This document shows positions 1 through 10,800 of a DNA stretch of 64,000 nt, piece after piece. The DNA is taken from positions 124,378 through 188,377 of the forward strand of contig NZ_JADYWF010000001.1 of the NCBI RefSeq assembly GCF_015864945.1. The letters are read 5' to 3'. The DNA is from Salinibacterium sp. NG253. Lineage in GTDB: Bacteria; Actinomycetota; Actinomycetes; Actinomycetales; Microbacteriaceae. A program made the position numbers and the translations under genes. Position 1 is the stretch's first letter; each line of letters opens with the position of its first letter. Under the pieces are notes generated by a model. That model had not been told where the DNA came from, did not search any database, and saw only the letters and a program-made list of their open reading frames with translations.

Positions 1-446
1 GCTGGCAAGTGCTGCACATCACGGGGGAGTATCGGGACGCTGTGGATGATCAGCAGCTCTCTGGCTATGTGGTCGTCAAGTACTGTGACCGCATGGAGCT
101 CGCCCTCGCGGCGGCCGACCTCGCGATTGCGCGGGCGGGCACATCGACTGTCGCCGAACTAACGGGGCTCGGCGTTCCCGCTATTTATGTTCCGTACCCT
201 GTTGGCAATGGTGAGCAGAAGTTCAACGCTCGAACGGCTGTAGAGGCTGGCGCCGCAATTCTTGTCATGGATTCCAACTTTGTACCTGAATGGGTCAGTT
301 CCAACCTCGTTCCGATGTTGCGCAAGCGGGCCTTGATCGCAGACATGGCCGCTCGCGCCTCCAGCGTTGGTTCACTGGATGGTACTGACCGGATGCTCGC
401 ACTTGTTCATCTTGCTCTCGACCGCGATCTACCATTGACATCATGA
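1..446 (+). CDS. murG: MurG, C-terminal part (cut by window edge)
   Basis: C-terminal half of the GT-B glycosyltransferase that transfers GlcNAc from UDP-GlcNAc to lipid I, giving lipid II at the inner face of the membrane. The frame is open to the left edge, so the N-terminal acceptor domain is missing from the window. The visible part holds the nucleotide-sugar-binding motif [18 protein letters not shown] followed by a YVPYP segment and the final helices. Its TGA overlaps the murC ATG (ATGA), so the two are probably translationally coupled. Identity is strongly supported by the motif and by the murC-ftsQ-ftsZ genes that follow. Confidence 0.93.
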   Translation, partial: WQVLHITGEYRDAVDDQQLSGYVVVKYCDRMELALAAADLAIARAGTSTVAELTGLGVPAIYVPYPVGNGEQKFNARTAVEAGAAILVMDSNFVPEWVSSNLVPMLRKRALIADMAARASSVGSLDGTDRMLALVHLALDRDLPLTS

Positions 447-1888
447 TCTTTCCTGATTTGTCTATGCCGTTGCCCGGACCACTGCGCTCGGCGCACTTTG
501 TTGGTGTCGGTGGCGCAGGCATGAGCGGAATCGCCCGCATGTTTTTGGATGCCGGAATCACGGTTACCGGCTCCGACAAGGCGGCGAACGCAAACACCGC
601 ATCGCTGAACGCAGCGGGTGCCACGATCTCGATCGGCCATGACGCCGCTCACCTCGGAGATGCGGAAGCGCTGGTGTACACGGGCGCGCTCTGGCCCGAT
701 AATCCCGAGTACCTCGCTGCGGTTGAGCGTGGCATCCCTGTCTTGCACCGTTCTCAAGCCCTTGCTTGGTTAGTGGGATCGACCCGCTTAGTTGCCGTTG
801 CGGGTGCTCATGGCAAGACAACGTCGACCGGGATGATTATCACTGCGCTGCGCGAGCTTGGCACGTCGCCGAGCTTTGTGAATGGCGGAGTGATTCAGGG
901 TCTTGGCACCAGTTCGGGCTCAGGAACCGATGATTTATTTGTGGTCGAAGCAGACGAGTCTGATGGCTCATTCTTGCTGTACTCCACCGCTGTTGCCCTG
1001 ATCACCAATGTTGATGCGGATCACCTCGACCACTACGGCTCCCACGACGCCTTCGATGACGCGTTCGTTGAGTTTGCGTCGCGTGCTACTGAGGCCGTCG
1101 TCGTGTCCAGCGATGATGCTGGCGCGATTCGGGTGACCAAGCGACTCACGCACGACAATGTGGTGACGTTTGGTGAAGCGGATGACGCGACTGTGCGCAT
1201 CCATTCCGTCACGTCTCTCGGGCCCGTGGCATTCACGGTCGTTGTCGATGGTCGCGAAGAGCGGGTGCAACTCGCTGTTCCTGGGCACCACAACGCTCTT
1301 AACGCTGCAGGCGCGATTGCGGTACTGATCGGGCTTGGTCACGAACTGGGAGCCGCCATTGATGCGGTTTCCACTTTTGCGGGCACGCAGCGCCGTTTCG
1401 AGCTGCACGCTGTCGTCGATGGAGTGAGCGTGTACGACGACTACGCTCATCACCCCACCGAAGTCGAAGCAGCCCTCAGCGGCGCCCGCAGTGTGTTGGG
1501 CAACGGCCGGCTGATCGCTGTGCACCAACCTCACCTCTTCAGCCGCACCCGTGACATGGCGCCTGAATTTGCCGAGGTTTACGAACGCTTGGCAGACCAC
1601 ACCGTTGTTCTCGGAGTGTTCGGTGCGCGTGAGGACCCAATTCCTGGTGTCACCGGAGAACTCGTCTCGTCTGGTTTTGTCGATCCTTCGCGGGTTGACT
1701 ACCAGCCCGACTGGGAGCTGGCGGCGCAACGCGTCGCTGAGATCGCTCAGGAGGGCGACATTGTCATGACTCTGAGCTGTGGTGATGTGTATCGCATCAT
1801 CCCGCAGCTTGTCGCAGCGATCGATCGTTATCCCGTTGTCGAGGCATCCGAGACGGTCGCAGATCAGGTGCCGAGTGAAGAGGCCTGA
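443..1888 (+). CDS. murC: UDP-N-acetylmuramate--L-alanine ligase MurC
   Basis: Cytoplasmic Mur ligase that adds L-alanine to UDP-MurNAc using ATP, the first step of the peptidoglycan peptide stem. At 481 residues it is of usual length. A Rossmann-like glycine motif ([13 protein letters not shown]) lies at residues 19-31, the ATP-binding loop GAHGKTTS at 121-128, and the C-terminal domain has the [10 protein letters not shown] signature. The start ATG overlaps the murG stop by 4 bases; the 3' end overlaps the ftsQ GTG by 14 bases. This packing indicates one dcw operon transcript. Confidence 0.97.
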   Translation: MIFPDLSMPLPGPLRSAHFVGVGGAGMSGIARMFLDAGITVTGSDKAANANTASLNAAGATISIGHDAAHLGDAEALVYTGALWPDNPEYLAAVERGIPVLHRSQALAWLVGSTRLVAVAGAHGKTTSTGMIITALRELGTSPSFVNGGVIQGLGTSSGSGTDDLFVVEADESDGSFLLYSTAVALITNVDADHLDHYGSHDAFDDAFVEFASRATEAVVVSSDDAGAIRVTKRLTHDNVVTFGEADDATVRIHSVTSLGPVAFTVVVDGREERVQLAVPGHHNALNAAGAIAVLIGLGHELGAAIDAVSTFAGTQRRFELHAVVDGVSVYDDYAHHPTEVEAALSGARSVLGNGRLIAVHQPHLFSRTRDMAPEFAEVYERLADHTVVLGVFGAREDPIPGVTGELVSSGFVDPSRVDYQPDWELAAQRVAEIAQEGDIVMTLSCGDVYRIIPQLVAAIDRYPVVEASETVADQVPSEEA

Positions 1889-2876
1889 AGGGTTCGATAA
1901 GTCTGCTGCCCAGCCGGATCCGCCTCCGGCGAAGTCTCGCCGAAAGCGTTCGTCGCAGCCGGAGAAAGATGCCACATCCTCCCGCGCGCCGAAGTCCGGG
2001 CCCTCCGTAGCGAAGCCGGAAGCGAAGCCCACAGCGGCGCCGAAGCCTGCGGCTGAGCCGCGTCAGCGCCTCACGAAGCAGCGCAAAGAACCCAATCCTG
2101 AAGCTCACGCGAAGCGCCAGCTTCGTCGTGCTGCGCTAGCTCGCAAGCGTGCAGAGAAAGCGGAGCTTCGCCGGTTCACTCGTCGCGCACGCACGCGTAA
2201 GTTTGTGTGGCTCTCGGTTTCTGGGCTCGTCGCCGTGCTGCTCGCTCTGATTGCGGTCGCTGTGTTCTCGCCGATTCTGGCGTTGCGCACGGTAGTGGTT
2301 GACGGAACGAACCGCATCGATCCCGCTGAGGTTCAAGCTGCCGTGGAGACCCAACAGGGAACGCCGCTTGCGCTTCTCGACTTTGACGCCATCAACGAAG
2401 AGCTGTCGGTCTTTCCGTTGATCCGCAGTTATGTCACCGAAATTGTGCCGCCCGATACTTTGCTCGTTCACATCGTTGAACGTGAACCGATCGGGTCAGT
2501 GAAGATCGACGGAGTGTTCACGTTGGTCGATCCCGCTGGCATCACCATTCAGGAATCAGCAGAAAGGATTCCCGGAGTACCGCTGATCGATATCGGGGGA
2601 GCGGATGTCTCGAGTTCTGCCTTCACCGCGGCGACAGAGGTGTTGTTATCTCTGCCAACGGAGCTTCGAGCGCGGGTCGAAAGCGTTTCTGCGACGACCA
2701 AGGATGATGTGTCCTTTGTGTTGACCGGAGTCGGTCAGCGTGTGGTGTGGGGCAGCGCTAGCGATTCGGACGAAAAGGCAGCTTTGCTCGAAGCACTTAT
2801 CTCGACTCGATCGTCGGACGAAGCGGGCGAGTTCGACGTGTCAGCTCCCAGTAATGGCATTTTCCGTCCCAGCTAG
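1875..2876 (+). CDS. ftsQ: Cell division protein FtsQ
   Basis: Single-pass divisome protein that connects early and late division proteins. I chose the GTG at 1875, inside the end of murC, because the longer open frame would overlap murC by about 110 bases; this gives 333 residues. The order is a long Lys/Pro/Ala-rich cytoplasmic tail (about residues 1-110), one membrane segment (about 111-137), then a POTRA-like domain beginning [14 protein letters not shown] and an FtsQ/DivIB beta domain. The basic, low-complexity cytoplasmic tail is longer than in enterobacterial FtsQ, which is common in actinobacteria. No ftsA follows, also as expected in this phylum. Confidence 0.92.
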   Translation: MKRPEGFDKSAAQPDPPPAKSRRKRSSQPEKDATSSRAPKSGPSVAKPEAKPTAAPKPAAEPRQRLTKQRKEPNPEAHAKRQLRRAALARKRAEKAELRRFTRRARTRKFVWLSVSGLVAVLLALIAVAVFSPILALRTVVVDGTNRIDPAEVQAAVETQQGTPLALLDFDAINEELSVFPLIRSYVTEIVPPDTLLVHIVEREPIGSVKIDGVFTLVDPAGITIQESAERIPGVPLIDIGGADVSSSAFTAATEVLLSLPTELRARVESVSATTKDDVSFVLTGVGQRVVWGSASDSDEKAALLEALISTRSSDEAGEFDVSAPSNGIFRPS

Positions 2877-3011
2877 CCCTTCGCGAGCACTGAGTGTGCG
2901 GCAAGGCCGCTAATTGCCAGAACACTTTCCGACACGCGGCCTGTTGTGCATCCGTGTGGGGTGCTCTCCGCATACTCTCAACAAAAGAAATACATACTGA
3001 GCATAACTTTA

Positions 3012-3028
3012 AACCTCAAGTCGAGGTT
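3012..3028. promoter_or_regulatory. Inverted repeat in the ftsZ leader
   Basis: AACCTC, 5-base loop AAGTC, GAGGTT: a perfect 6-bp dyad about 25 bases before the ftsZ GTG, inside a 177-base leader that separates ftsZ from ftsQ. It is followed by a GGAGG ribosome site at 3042-3046. It may be a protein-binding site or an RNA hairpin; there is no T-run, so it is not an intrinsic terminator. The long leader suggests ftsZ has its own promoter. Confidence 0.55.
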
Positions 3029-3053
3029 GATAGTTTCCAGTGGAGGCCGAAAA

Positions 3054-4211
3054 GTGACATCAAACCAGAACTACCTCGCAGTCATCAAGGTAGTCGGCAT
3101 CGGTGGCGGTGGCGTGAACGCTGTCAACCGGATGATCGAGCTCGGCCTGCGAGGCGTCGAGTTTATTGCGATCAATACCGACGCCCAGGCGCTGCTCATG
3201 AGCGATGCAGACGTCAAGCTTGACGTCGGTCGCGAACTCACGCGCGGACTTGGAGCCGGCGCCGATCCTGAGGTTGGCCGTCGTGCTGCCGAAGATCACG
3301 CCGAAGAGATCGAAGAGGCGCTTGCGGGCGCCGACATGGTCTTTGTTACCGCTGGTGAGGGTGGTGGAACGGGCACCGGTGGTGCTCCCGTCGTCGCCCG
3401 CATCGCTAAGTCGATTGGCGCACTCACGATTGGTGTTGTCACGAAGCCGTTCGGCTTCGAGGGCAAGCGCCGTTCGTCTCAGGCGGAGATCGGAGTGGAG
3501 ACTCTCAAAAATGAGGTTGACACCCTCATCGTCGTTCCCAACGACCGCCTTCTCGAGATCAGCGATCGCGGCATCAGCATGCTCGAAGCGTTCTCAACCG
3601 CCGACCAGGTTCTTCTTGCCGGCGTTCAAGGCATCACAGACCTCATTACGACCCCTGGTCTGATCAACCTCGACTTCGCCGACGTCAAGTCGGTCATGCA
3701 GGGTGCCGGTTCCGCACTGATGGGTATTGGCTCATCACGCGGGGCCGACCGGGCCATAAAAGCGGCAGAACTTGCTGTGGCATCACCGCTGCTTGAAGCC
3801 AGCATCGATGGCGCGCATGGAGTGCTGCTGTCGATCCAGGGTGGATCAAACCTCGGTATCTTCGAGATCAACGACGCCGCTCGCCTCGTTCAAGAAGCTG
3901 TTCACCGCGAGGCCAACATCATCTTCGGTGCCGTCATTGACGACACTCTGGGTGACGAGGTTCGTGTCACAGTGATCGCTGCTGGCTTCGACGGTGGGGA
4001 ACCTTCCGCCAAGCCTGTTGAGGGTCGCCGCACCAACTACGTTGTTCCTGAGCCCCCGGCTGAGCACATCGCAGCAGAGGAAAAGACGCCGAGCAAAGAC
4101 ACCGATTGGAAGTCGCAGCCGAGCGCAGTTCCCGCAACACCGATCGACCGCAGTTTCGATGACGACGACGAGAACGACAACGATCTCGACGTTCCTGACT
4201 TCCTGAAATAG
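3054..4211 (+). CDS. ftsZ: Cell division GTPase FtsZ
   Basis: Tubulin-like GTPase that forms the Z-ring. The start is the GTG at 3054, preceded by GGAGG at 3042-3046, giving 385 residues. Visible motifs are [11 protein letters not shown] near residues 17-27, the tubulin signature [13 protein letters not shown] near residue 100, and the T7-loop segment [11 protein letters not shown]. An acidic linker of Asp/Glu/Asn follows, then the conserved C-terminal tail DVPDFLK, which in this phylum binds SepF and membrane tethers. sepF lies two genes downstream. Confidence 0.98.
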   Translation: MTSNQNYLAVIKVVGIGGGGVNAVNRMIELGLRGVEFIAINTDAQALLMSDADVKLDVGRELTRGLGAGADPEVGRRAAEDHAEEIEEALAGADMVFVTAGEGGGTGTGGAPVVARIAKSIGALTIGVVTKPFGFEGKRRSSQAEIGVETLKNEVDTLIVVPNDRLLEISDRGISMLEAFSTADQVLLAGVQGITDLITTPGLINLDFADVKSVMQGAGSALMGIGSSRGADRAIKAAELAVASPLLEASIDGAHGVLLSIQGGSNLGIFEINDAARLVQEAVHREANIIFGAVIDDTLGDEVRVTVIAAGFDGGEPSAKPVEGRRTNYVVPEPPAEHIAAEEKTPSKDTDWKSQPSAVPATPIDRSFDDDDENDNDLDVPDFLK

Positions 4212-4216
4212 GCGCG

Positions 4217-4903
4217 ATGGTCGACCTGACCCCGTTAGGCGAACGACTCGCAGAGGTCGACGACAGGATCGCGGATGCCGCACGCTCGGCATCCCGCGAC
4301 CTGTCGTCGATTACGCGTATCGTGATCACCAAATTCCATCCGGCGAGCCTCGTTCGAGAGCTGCACGGATTGGGCGTTCGCGACGTCGGTGAGAATCGTC
4401 ACCAAGAAGCGCAACCCAAAGCGGCCGAGTTGGCTGACCTTGATTTGCACTGGAACTTTGTCGGTCAGTTGCAGAGCAAGAAAGCACGTCAAGTGCGCGC
4501 GTACTGCCAAGCGGTGCATTCTGTGGATCGCGATTCCTTGATCACCGCGCTCGCCAGCGACGACGCCGAAAGCGCGCTTGATGTTTTCGTCCAGGTCAAC
4601 CTCACGGACGATTCCGGTCGCGGTGGGGTAGTGCCAGCCGAACTTGAAGGCTTTGCTGACCGAGTAGCGGCGGCGCCTGGGCTGCGGCTCCGTGGCCTCA
4701 TGGGTGTCGCGCCACTAGACGGCGACCCGAAGCCTGCCTTCGCCGCTCTGCGGGGTCTGTCCGAGCGCGTCCAGCTGAACCATCCAGAGGCCGCAGCGCT
4801 GTCTATGGGCATGTCAGGAGACTTCGCCGAGGCTATTGCTGAAGGCGCGACACACCTACGAATTGGCACGGCAATCACGGGAAAACGACCCGACCATGGT
4901 TAA
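4217..4903 (+). CDS. YggS/PROSC-type pyridoxal-phosphate homeostasis protein
   Basis: PLP-binding, single-domain TIM-barrel protein of the alanine-racemase fold, 228 residues, of the YggS/YlmE/PipY family. These proteins buffer free pyridoxal phosphate rather than catalyse racemisation. The PLP lysine is in ITKFHP (residues 37-42), with the family signatures GENRHQEAQPK, HWNFVGQLQSKK and LSMGMSGDFAEAI, and the phosphate-binding HLRIGTAI near the C-terminus. It sits six bases after ftsZ and just before sepF, the conserved actinobacterial position. Confidence 0.93.
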   Translation: MVDLTPLGERLAEVDDRIADAARSASRDLSSITRIVITKFHPASLVRELHGLGVRDVGENRHQEAQPKAAELADLDLHWNFVGQLQSKKARQVRAYCQAVHSVDRDSLITALASDDAESALDVFVQVNLTDDSGRGGVVPAELEGFADRVAAAPGLRLRGLMGVAPLDGDPKPAFAALRGLSERVQLNHPEAAALSMGMSGDFAEAIAEGATHLRIGTAITGKRPDHG

Positions 4904-4939
4904 TCTCGAAGCAGAAGCTTCACCATTCGGAGGATTATC

Positions 4940-5401
4940 ATGGCCAACCCACTGCGCAAGACAATGGTCTACCTCGGCCTCGCCGATGAGGACTACGAGT
5001 ACGAGCAGGGACCAGCCGCGCCGGTTGCCCCTGTTGCAGCAGCACCCGCACCAGCGAGTTCTAACCGTGCCCCGGTTACGCCGTTGCGTCGCGCTGCACC
5101 CAGCACTGCGGAGGCAGAGATGAATGAGATTTTGACGGTGCACCCGCGCCAGTACAAGGATGCCCAGCTCATCGCTGAGAACTTCCGCGAGGGTATCCCC
5201 GTAATCATCAACCTGTCACAGATGAGCGAGCCGGATGCTCGCCGTCTCGTGGACTTCGCCAGTGGACTCTCGCAGGGTCTCTACGGCAAGATCGAGCGCG
5301 TCACCAGCAAGGTCTTCTTGCTCTCTCCGGCACACGTTGCTGTGAGCGGCGAACAGGCCGAAGTTGAGTCTGACGTTGACGCTTCCTTCTTCGCTCAGTA
5401 G
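4940..5401 (+). CDS. sepF: Cell division protein SepF
   Basis: Membrane-binding FtsZ tether of Gram-positives and, in actinobacteria, the main early anchor of the Z-ring. 153 residues: an N-terminal amphipathic helix ([18 protein letters not shown]), an Ala/Pro-rich linker at about residues 28-50, then the SepF core (about 60-145) with [19 protein letters not shown] and [18 protein letters not shown]. The ATG at 4940 follows a GGAGGA site at about 4930. Co-transcription with ftsZ and yggS fits its function. Confidence 0.96.
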   Translation: MANPLRKTMVYLGLADEDYEYEQGPAAPVAPVAAAPAPASSNRAPVTPLRRAAPSTAEAEMNEILTVHPRQYKDAQLIAENFREGIPVIINLSQMSEPDARRLVDFASGLSQGLYGKIERVTSKVFLLSPAHVAVSGEQAEVESDVDASFFAQ

Positions 5402-5445
5402 CCGCACTGCACGGCGGGCAATGTGAAGCCCGCTAATCTAGAGGG

Positions 5446-5739
5446 GTGAATCCCGTTTCTGTTATCGCCCTGGTGGCTTATTACGCCATCACTTTGTTCA
5501 TGTTCGCGATGTGGGCTCGGTTCATTCTCGACCTCGTTGTCGTCTTCGCTCGAGGATGGCGCCCGAGCGGCGTTGGGCTGGTTCTTTCTGAGCTTGTGTA
5601 CACCATTACTGATCCTCCGATCAAAGCGGTCCGCAAAGTTGTCCCGATGATTCGAATCGGCAACGGAGCGCTCGATTTATCGTGGATGCTGGTCATGCTC
5701 GTATGCATCATCCTTACCTCCATTTTGCGGGGCTTTTAG
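5446..5739 (+). CDS. YggT-family membrane protein
   Basis: 97-residue integral membrane protein with two hydrophobic segments (about residues 4-33 and 78-95) separated by a region with the family pattern TDPPIKAVRKVVPMIRIG. YggT/YlmG proteins lie beside sepF and divIVA in many Gram-positives; their molecular role is not settled but is linked to division or membrane organisation. GTG start at 5446 with AGAGG just upstream. Last gene before the wag31 promoter region. Confidence 0.88.
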   Translation: MNPVSVIALVAYYAITLFMFAMWARFILDLVVVFARGWRPSGVGLVLSELVYTITDPPIKAVRKVVPMIRIGNGALDLSWMLVMLVCIILTSILRGF

Positions 5740-5865
5740 AACTGGCCGCTGCAGATGTAGTCTTATCGGAGAGCATGCGGCAACTAATCAGGTTTCGTTA
5801 CTACGATGTGATGCGAACGTTGAACGTTGTGTATACGTTGAAAGAAAGTGTTAGAGGTGGCGGAA

Positions 5866-6681
5866 ATGGCTTTGACTCCAGAAGACGTGGTCAACAAGCG
5901 GTTTGAATCAACAAAATTCCGCGAGGGATACGACCAAGATGATGTCGATGACTTCCTCGATGAGGTTGTTGTTGAGTTGCGCCGTCTTAACCAAGAGAAC
6001 GACGAGCTTCGTCAGCGTTTGAGCGCTGCAGAGGCTCGTGCAACTGAACTTCAGCAGAATGCGAGCAGCGCTCCTGCTGCTGCTGCTCCTGCAGCGATTG
6101 CCGCTCCGGCACCCGCCGCCATCGAAAGCGCGCCAGCTCCTGCTGCACCCGCTGCGATAGAGCCGGCCTCGTCGGTCCTAGACGACGCGAGCAGCACCAA
6201 TAATCTTCTTCAGCTTGCACGGCGCCTGCACGAAGAGCACGTCCGTGAGGGCGTTCAGAAGCGTGACGCTCTTATTGCTGAGGGTCAGGCATCCGCTGCT
6301 GAAATCCTCGCTGAGGGCAAGGCATCTGCCGCCGAGGTCGTCGCTGCCAGCAAGGCCACAGCCGCAGAACTCGTTGCTGAGGCTGAAGCGCAGCAGCGCG
6401 AGCAGATCGGCACTCTCGAACGCGAACGTGAAGCTCTTGAGGGTCGCATCGAGTCGCTCCGCAGCTTCGAGCGTGAGTACCGTGAGAAGCTCAAGAGCTA
6501 CATTGAGGGCCAGCTTCACGAACTCGATTCTTCGAGTCTCGTCACCGCTGGTGGTTCCTCAGCTCAGCAGGGCCACGCTCCGGCGTCGCAGCCTTCTGGT
6601 CACTTGACTCCGGAAGACTTCTCTGCGCCCCAGTCGGCACAGCAGCCTCCCGCCAGCTTCTCGGGATTCTCCGGTAGCTAG
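5866..6681 (+). CDS. wag31: DivIVA/Wag31 polar growth protein
   Basis: Coiled-coil scaffold that marks curved membrane at the poles and recruits peptidoglycan synthesis for tip growth. I chose ATG 5866, preceded by a purine-rich AGAGGTGGCGGA, giving 271 residues and the canonical start MALTPEDVVNKRFESTKFRE. The DivIVA domain covers about residues 1-60, followed by an Ala/Pro-rich linker at about 68-110. A second long coiled coil (about 115-215), rich in AEA/ASAAE repeats, precedes a Ser/Gln/Pro tail. The 126-base upstream gap contains three closely spaced ACGTTG copies (5817-5840) and probably its own promoter. Confidence 0.96.
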   Translation: MALTPEDVVNKRFESTKFREGYDQDDVDDFLDEVVVELRRLNQENDELRQRLSAAEARATELQQNASSAPAAAAPAAIAAPAPAAIESAPAPAAPAAIEPASSVLDDASSTNNLLQLARRLHEEHVREGVQKRDALIAEGQASAAEILAEGKASAAEVVAASKATAAELVAEAEAQQREQIGTLEREREALEGRIESLRSFEREYREKLKSYIEGQLHELDSSSLVTAGGSSAQQGHAPASQPSGHLTPEDFSAPQSAQQPPASFSGFSGS

Positions 6682-6726
6682 TTTTTCTGCAATGGCCGTC
6701 AGTCGGTCGGTGAGAGCTTCGGCTCC

Positions 6727-6745
6727 GCCGCCGCTGGCGGCTTTT
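6727..6745 (+). terminator. Intrinsic terminator after wag31
   Basis: GCCGCC, 3-base loop GCT, GGCGGC, followed immediately by TTTT. A compact GC stem with a short U-run, 45 bases after the wag31 stop. Confidence 0.7.
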
Positions 6746-6748
6746 GCC

Positions 6749-6789
6749 GTGTTCGCACCTAACCCAGCCAGGCTGGGGGAGTGCGACAC
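6749..6789. other. Extended hairpin between wag31 and rluD
   Basis: Nested complementary arms TCGCAC (6753-6758) / GTGCGA (6781-6786) and CCCAGCC (6763-6769) / GGCTGGG (6771-6777), with weaker GTG/CAC closure outside. It has no T-run and ends about 25 bases before the rluD ribosome site. It occupies the place where lspA is usually found. It could be a second terminator or a 5'-leader structure of rluD. Confidence 0.5.
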
Positions 6790-6822
6790 GTCCGTTTAAG
6801 CGCATCACTATCAAGGAGCATC

Positions 6823-7743
6823 ATGGAAACCCGAAGCTTGCCGGTTCCTGAGGGCCTTGCGGGGCAGCGCGTCGACGCAGCTCTCGCCAAACTACTGGGT
6901 TTCTCTCGCACCTTCGCCGCTGAGGTAGCCGCAGGCGGCGGGGTGACGATGGATGGTGTTGCCGTCGGTAAGTCTGACCGCCTTGTTGATGGTTCCTGGC
7001 TCGAAGTATCGTGGGTTTCCAAGACCGAGCCTCAGATCGTTCCCGTAGTTCTTGACTCTCTTGGCATCATCTACGACGACGAGCACATTGTTGTGGTCGA
7101 TAAGCCAGCGGGAGTGGCCGCCCACCCTTCAATTGGCTGGGATGGCGTTACGGTGCTTGGCGCACTAGCCGGTGCGGGCTACCGCATTTCGACCTCGGGC
7201 GCTGCGGAGCGTGCCGGAGTCGTTCACCGTCTGGATGCTGGAACAAGTGGTCTGATGGTCGTCGCGAAGTCTGAGCTTGCCTACACCGAACTCAAGCGTG
7301 CATTCCATGACCGTGAGGTCAGCAAGATCTATCACTCTGTCGTGCAGGGGCACCCTGACCCGCTCGCCGGCACCATCGATGCGCCGATCGGGCGTCATCC
7401 GGGCTCCAGTTGGAAGTTCGCAGTGGTCTCGGGCGGCAAAGACTCGATTACCCACTACGAAACCTTAGAAGCGTTCCCGTCTGCTGCTCTGGTTGAGGTG
7501 CACCTTGAGACAGGGCGCACGCATCAGATCCGTGTTCATATGGCCGCGCAACGGCATCCCTGTGTCGGGGACACCATGTACGGCGCAGACCCGACGATTT
7601 CGGCGCGGCTGGGGCTAACCCGCCAGTGGCTGCATGCCCACAAGCTCGGTTTCGCGCATCCCGCAACGGGCGAACAAGTCTCGTTCGAGTCGCCGTATCC
7701 GGCTGACCTTCACTCAGCACTTGAGGTGCTTCGAGCCGACTAG
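6823..7743 (+). CDS. rluD: 23S rRNA pseudouridine synthase, RluD family
   Basis: RluA/RluD-type pseudouridine synthase, 306 residues from the ATG at 6823, which follows AAGGAG at about 6813-6818. An N-terminal S4-like RNA-binding domain (about residues 10-60: [19 protein letters not shown]) precedes the catalytic domain. That domain has the signature [16 protein letters not shown] with the catalytic Asp, and the later [20 protein letters not shown]. Family members modify the helix 69 loop of 23S rRNA. In relatives this gene follows lspA; here it follows a terminator. Confidence 0.93.
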   Translation: METRSLPVPEGLAGQRVDAALAKLLGFSRTFAAEVAAGGGVTMDGVAVGKSDRLVDGSWLEVSWVSKTEPQIVPVVLDSLGIIYDDEHIVVVDKPAGVAAHPSIGWDGVTVLGALAGAGYRISTSGAAERAGVVHRLDAGTSGLMVVAKSELAYTELKRAFHDREVSKIYHSVVQGHPDPLAGTIDAPIGRHPGSSWKFAVVSGGKDSITHYETLEAFPSAALVEVHLETGRTHQIRVHMAAQRHPCVGDTMYGADPTISARLGLTRQWLHAHKLGFAHPATGEQVSFESPYPADLHSALEVLRAD

Positions 7744-7804
7744 GGCGCGTCAGTTATAGTCTCATCGGCTCGCTGGCTTAGGCTAGATTTCGAAAGAATT
7801 CGGA

Positions 7805-10800
7805 GTGTCTTTGGCTGCCAATAACGACTCGTTTGTGCATTTGCACGTTCATAGTGAGTACTCGATGCTCGACGGAGCGGCTCGCGTCGGTCCGCTCTTG
7901 GATGCCGCTGTTGAGCAGGGCATGCCCGCGATCGCCATCACTGACCATGGCAACATGTTCGGCGCTTACGACTTCTGGAAACAGGCGACAGCCCGCGGTA
8001 TCAAGCCCATTATCGGCACAGAGGCATACGTCACCCCCGGCACGTCGCGAAGAGATAAGACGCGGGTGCGTTGGGGCGGTAGCCACCAGACTCGTGATGA
8101 CGTCGGTGGTAGTGGTGCATACACCCACATGACGTTGCTTGCCCAGAACAACGAAGGCATGCACAACCTCTTTCGGCTGTCGTCACGAGCATCTATTGAA
8201 GGTTTTTATTTCAAGCCTCGAATGGACCGCGAGCTTCTGAGCGAGTACTCCAAAGGCATAACCGCCACAACAGGCTGTGTCGGTGGCGAGGTCCAGACGA
8301 AGCTCCGCTTGGGACTATACGACGAGGCGAAAATCGCCGCGGCTGAGTTCCAAGACATTTTCGGCAAAGAAAACTTTTTCGCCGAAATCATGGATCACGG
8401 CATCGATATCGAGCGCCGCACAATGCTCGATCTCCTGAAGCTCGCTAAAGAGCTCGATATGCCTCTGCTAGCGACGAACGACTTGCATTACACGCACGCT
8501 CACGATGCCACGGCGCACGCCGCGCTCCTGTGCGTGCAATCAGCATCGACGCTCGACGACCCCAACCGGTTCAAGTTCGACTCGAATGAGTTCTATCTCA
8601 AAACTGCTGCGGAGATGCGGTCACTGTTCCGCGAGCATCCTGAAGCCTGCGACAACACACTGCTCATCGCCGAGCGCAGTGAAATCAGCTTCGAGGGCCG
8701 CGACCTCATGCCTCGCTTCCCCGTTCCCGAGGGGGAGACCGAAGCGACCTGGTTCGAAAAAGAAGTCGCCCGTGGCATGAACAAACGGTTCAATAACGCA
8801 CCGTCTGACGCGCACCTTGCGCAAGCCAAGTACGAGGTCGATGTCATTCAGCAGATGGGGTTCCCCGGCTACTTCTTGGTGGTCGCAGACTTCATTGAAT
8901 GGGCTAAGTCGCAGGGCATTCGCGTAGGACCGGGGCGCGGATCTGCTGCTGGGTCGATGGCATCCTATGCCGTGGGAATCACGGAGCTAGACCCTCTTGC
9001 CCACGGACTAATTTTCGAGCGCTTCCTCAACCCTGAGCGCGTATCGATGCCCGACGTCGACGTCGACTTTGACGACCGGCGCCGTGGTGAAGTCATCCGT
9101 TATGTCACCGACAAGTACGGCGACGACCGCGTGGCCCAAATCGTCACCTACGGAACGATCAAAGCTAAACAAGCTCTCAAAGACTCGGCTCGCGTGCTCG
9201 GAATGCCGTACTCGGTCGGCGAGAAGCTGACGAAGGCGATGCCCCCAGCCATCATGGGAAAAGACATTTCCCTCGGAGATGTGCGCAACAAAGATGCGGC
9301 ACGCTACAAAGAAGCCGCCGACATCCGCGGCATCTTGGACACCGATCACGAAGCTGCGAAAGTCTTTGAAACCGCGGTTGGTCTTGAAGGACTGAAACGG
9401 CAGTGGGGCGTTCACGCTGCCGGCGTCGTGCTGTCCGCCGAACCCTTGCTCGATGTGTTGCCCATCATGCGCCGCGAAGATGACGGCGCAATCATTACCC
9501 AGTTCGATCAGCCGCCGTTGGAGAGTCTGGGCCTGATCAAGATGGACTTCTTGGGTCTTCGAAACCTCACGGTGATCGAAGACGCGCTCAAAATGATCGA
9601 AGCCAATACTGGCTCACCCCTGATCATTGAAGACCTCGATCTCGATGCCGACCAGAAGACGTACGATCTGCTGGCGCGAGGTGACACTCTTGGGGTATTC
9701 CAGCTCGACGGTGGCCCCATGCGTGCGCTGCTCAAGCAACTGAAACCCACCAACTTCGAAGATATTTCGGCCGTGATTGCCCTGTACCGCCCGGGCCCCA
9801 TGGGAATGAACTCGCATACCAAGTACGCGCTGCGCAAGAACGGCTTGGAAGAGATCGACGCGATCCACGCCGAACTTGAAGAGCCGCTGAAGGATATTCT
9901 CGGCACGACCTTCGGCCTCATCGTGTACCAAGAGCAAGTGATGTCGGTGGCTCAGAAGGTCGCAGGCTTCACCCTCGGACAAGCCGACGTTTTGCGTCGA
10001 GCGATGGGTAAGAAGAAGAAGGAAGAACTCGACAAGCAGTTCCTCGGCTTCGAGACCGGAATGCTCGACAACGGCTTCAGCAAAGAGGCCGTAAAGGTCC
10101 TCTGGGAAACCCTGATGCCCTTTGCTGATTACGCCTTCAACAAGGCGCACAGCGCCGGATATGGCGTGCTCAGCTACTGGACGGCGTATCTCAAAGCAAA
10201 CTATCCGGCCGAATACATGGCAGCGCTGCTGACCAGCGTCGGTGACTCCAAAGACAAGCTCGGAATGTATCTGAGCGAGTGCCGTCGCATGGGCATCAAG
10301 GTTCTCGCCCCCGACGTTAACGAGTCGACCGTCAACTTCACCGCTGTGGCCGGCGACATTCGTTTCGGCCTTGGCGCCGTGCGCAACGTCGGTGCTGCCG
10401 TCGTGGAGCAAATCGTTCGCGCGCGCACCGACAAAGGACGTTTCGAGTCGTTCCACGACTTCCTGCGGAAGGTGTCGATCCAAGTCGCGAATAAGCGAAC
10501 CGTCGAGTCACTGATCAAATCTGGGGCCTTTGACTCGCTCGGAGCGACGCGTCGCGGTCTATTGGAGATCCACGAAGACGCGTGTGATTCCGCCGTTAGT
10601 CTCAAACGCAACGAAGCCAACGGTCAGGTGGACCTCTTTGGCGGCATTTTCGACTTCAACGAAGACGAAGATGGCGTTCCGGAACGGCCCGAGTGGTCAA
10701 AGCGCGACAAGCTCGCCTTCGAGCGCGAAATGTTGGGTCTCTACGTTTCTGACCATCCGCTGTCGGGCCTTGAGATCCAGCTGGCAAAACATCAAGACTT

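Noticed and set aside
1779-1874. Longer ftsQ start inside murC
   Set aside because: The extra residues do not resemble FtsQ, and the overlap with murC would be about 110 bases; the GTG at 1875 is preferred.
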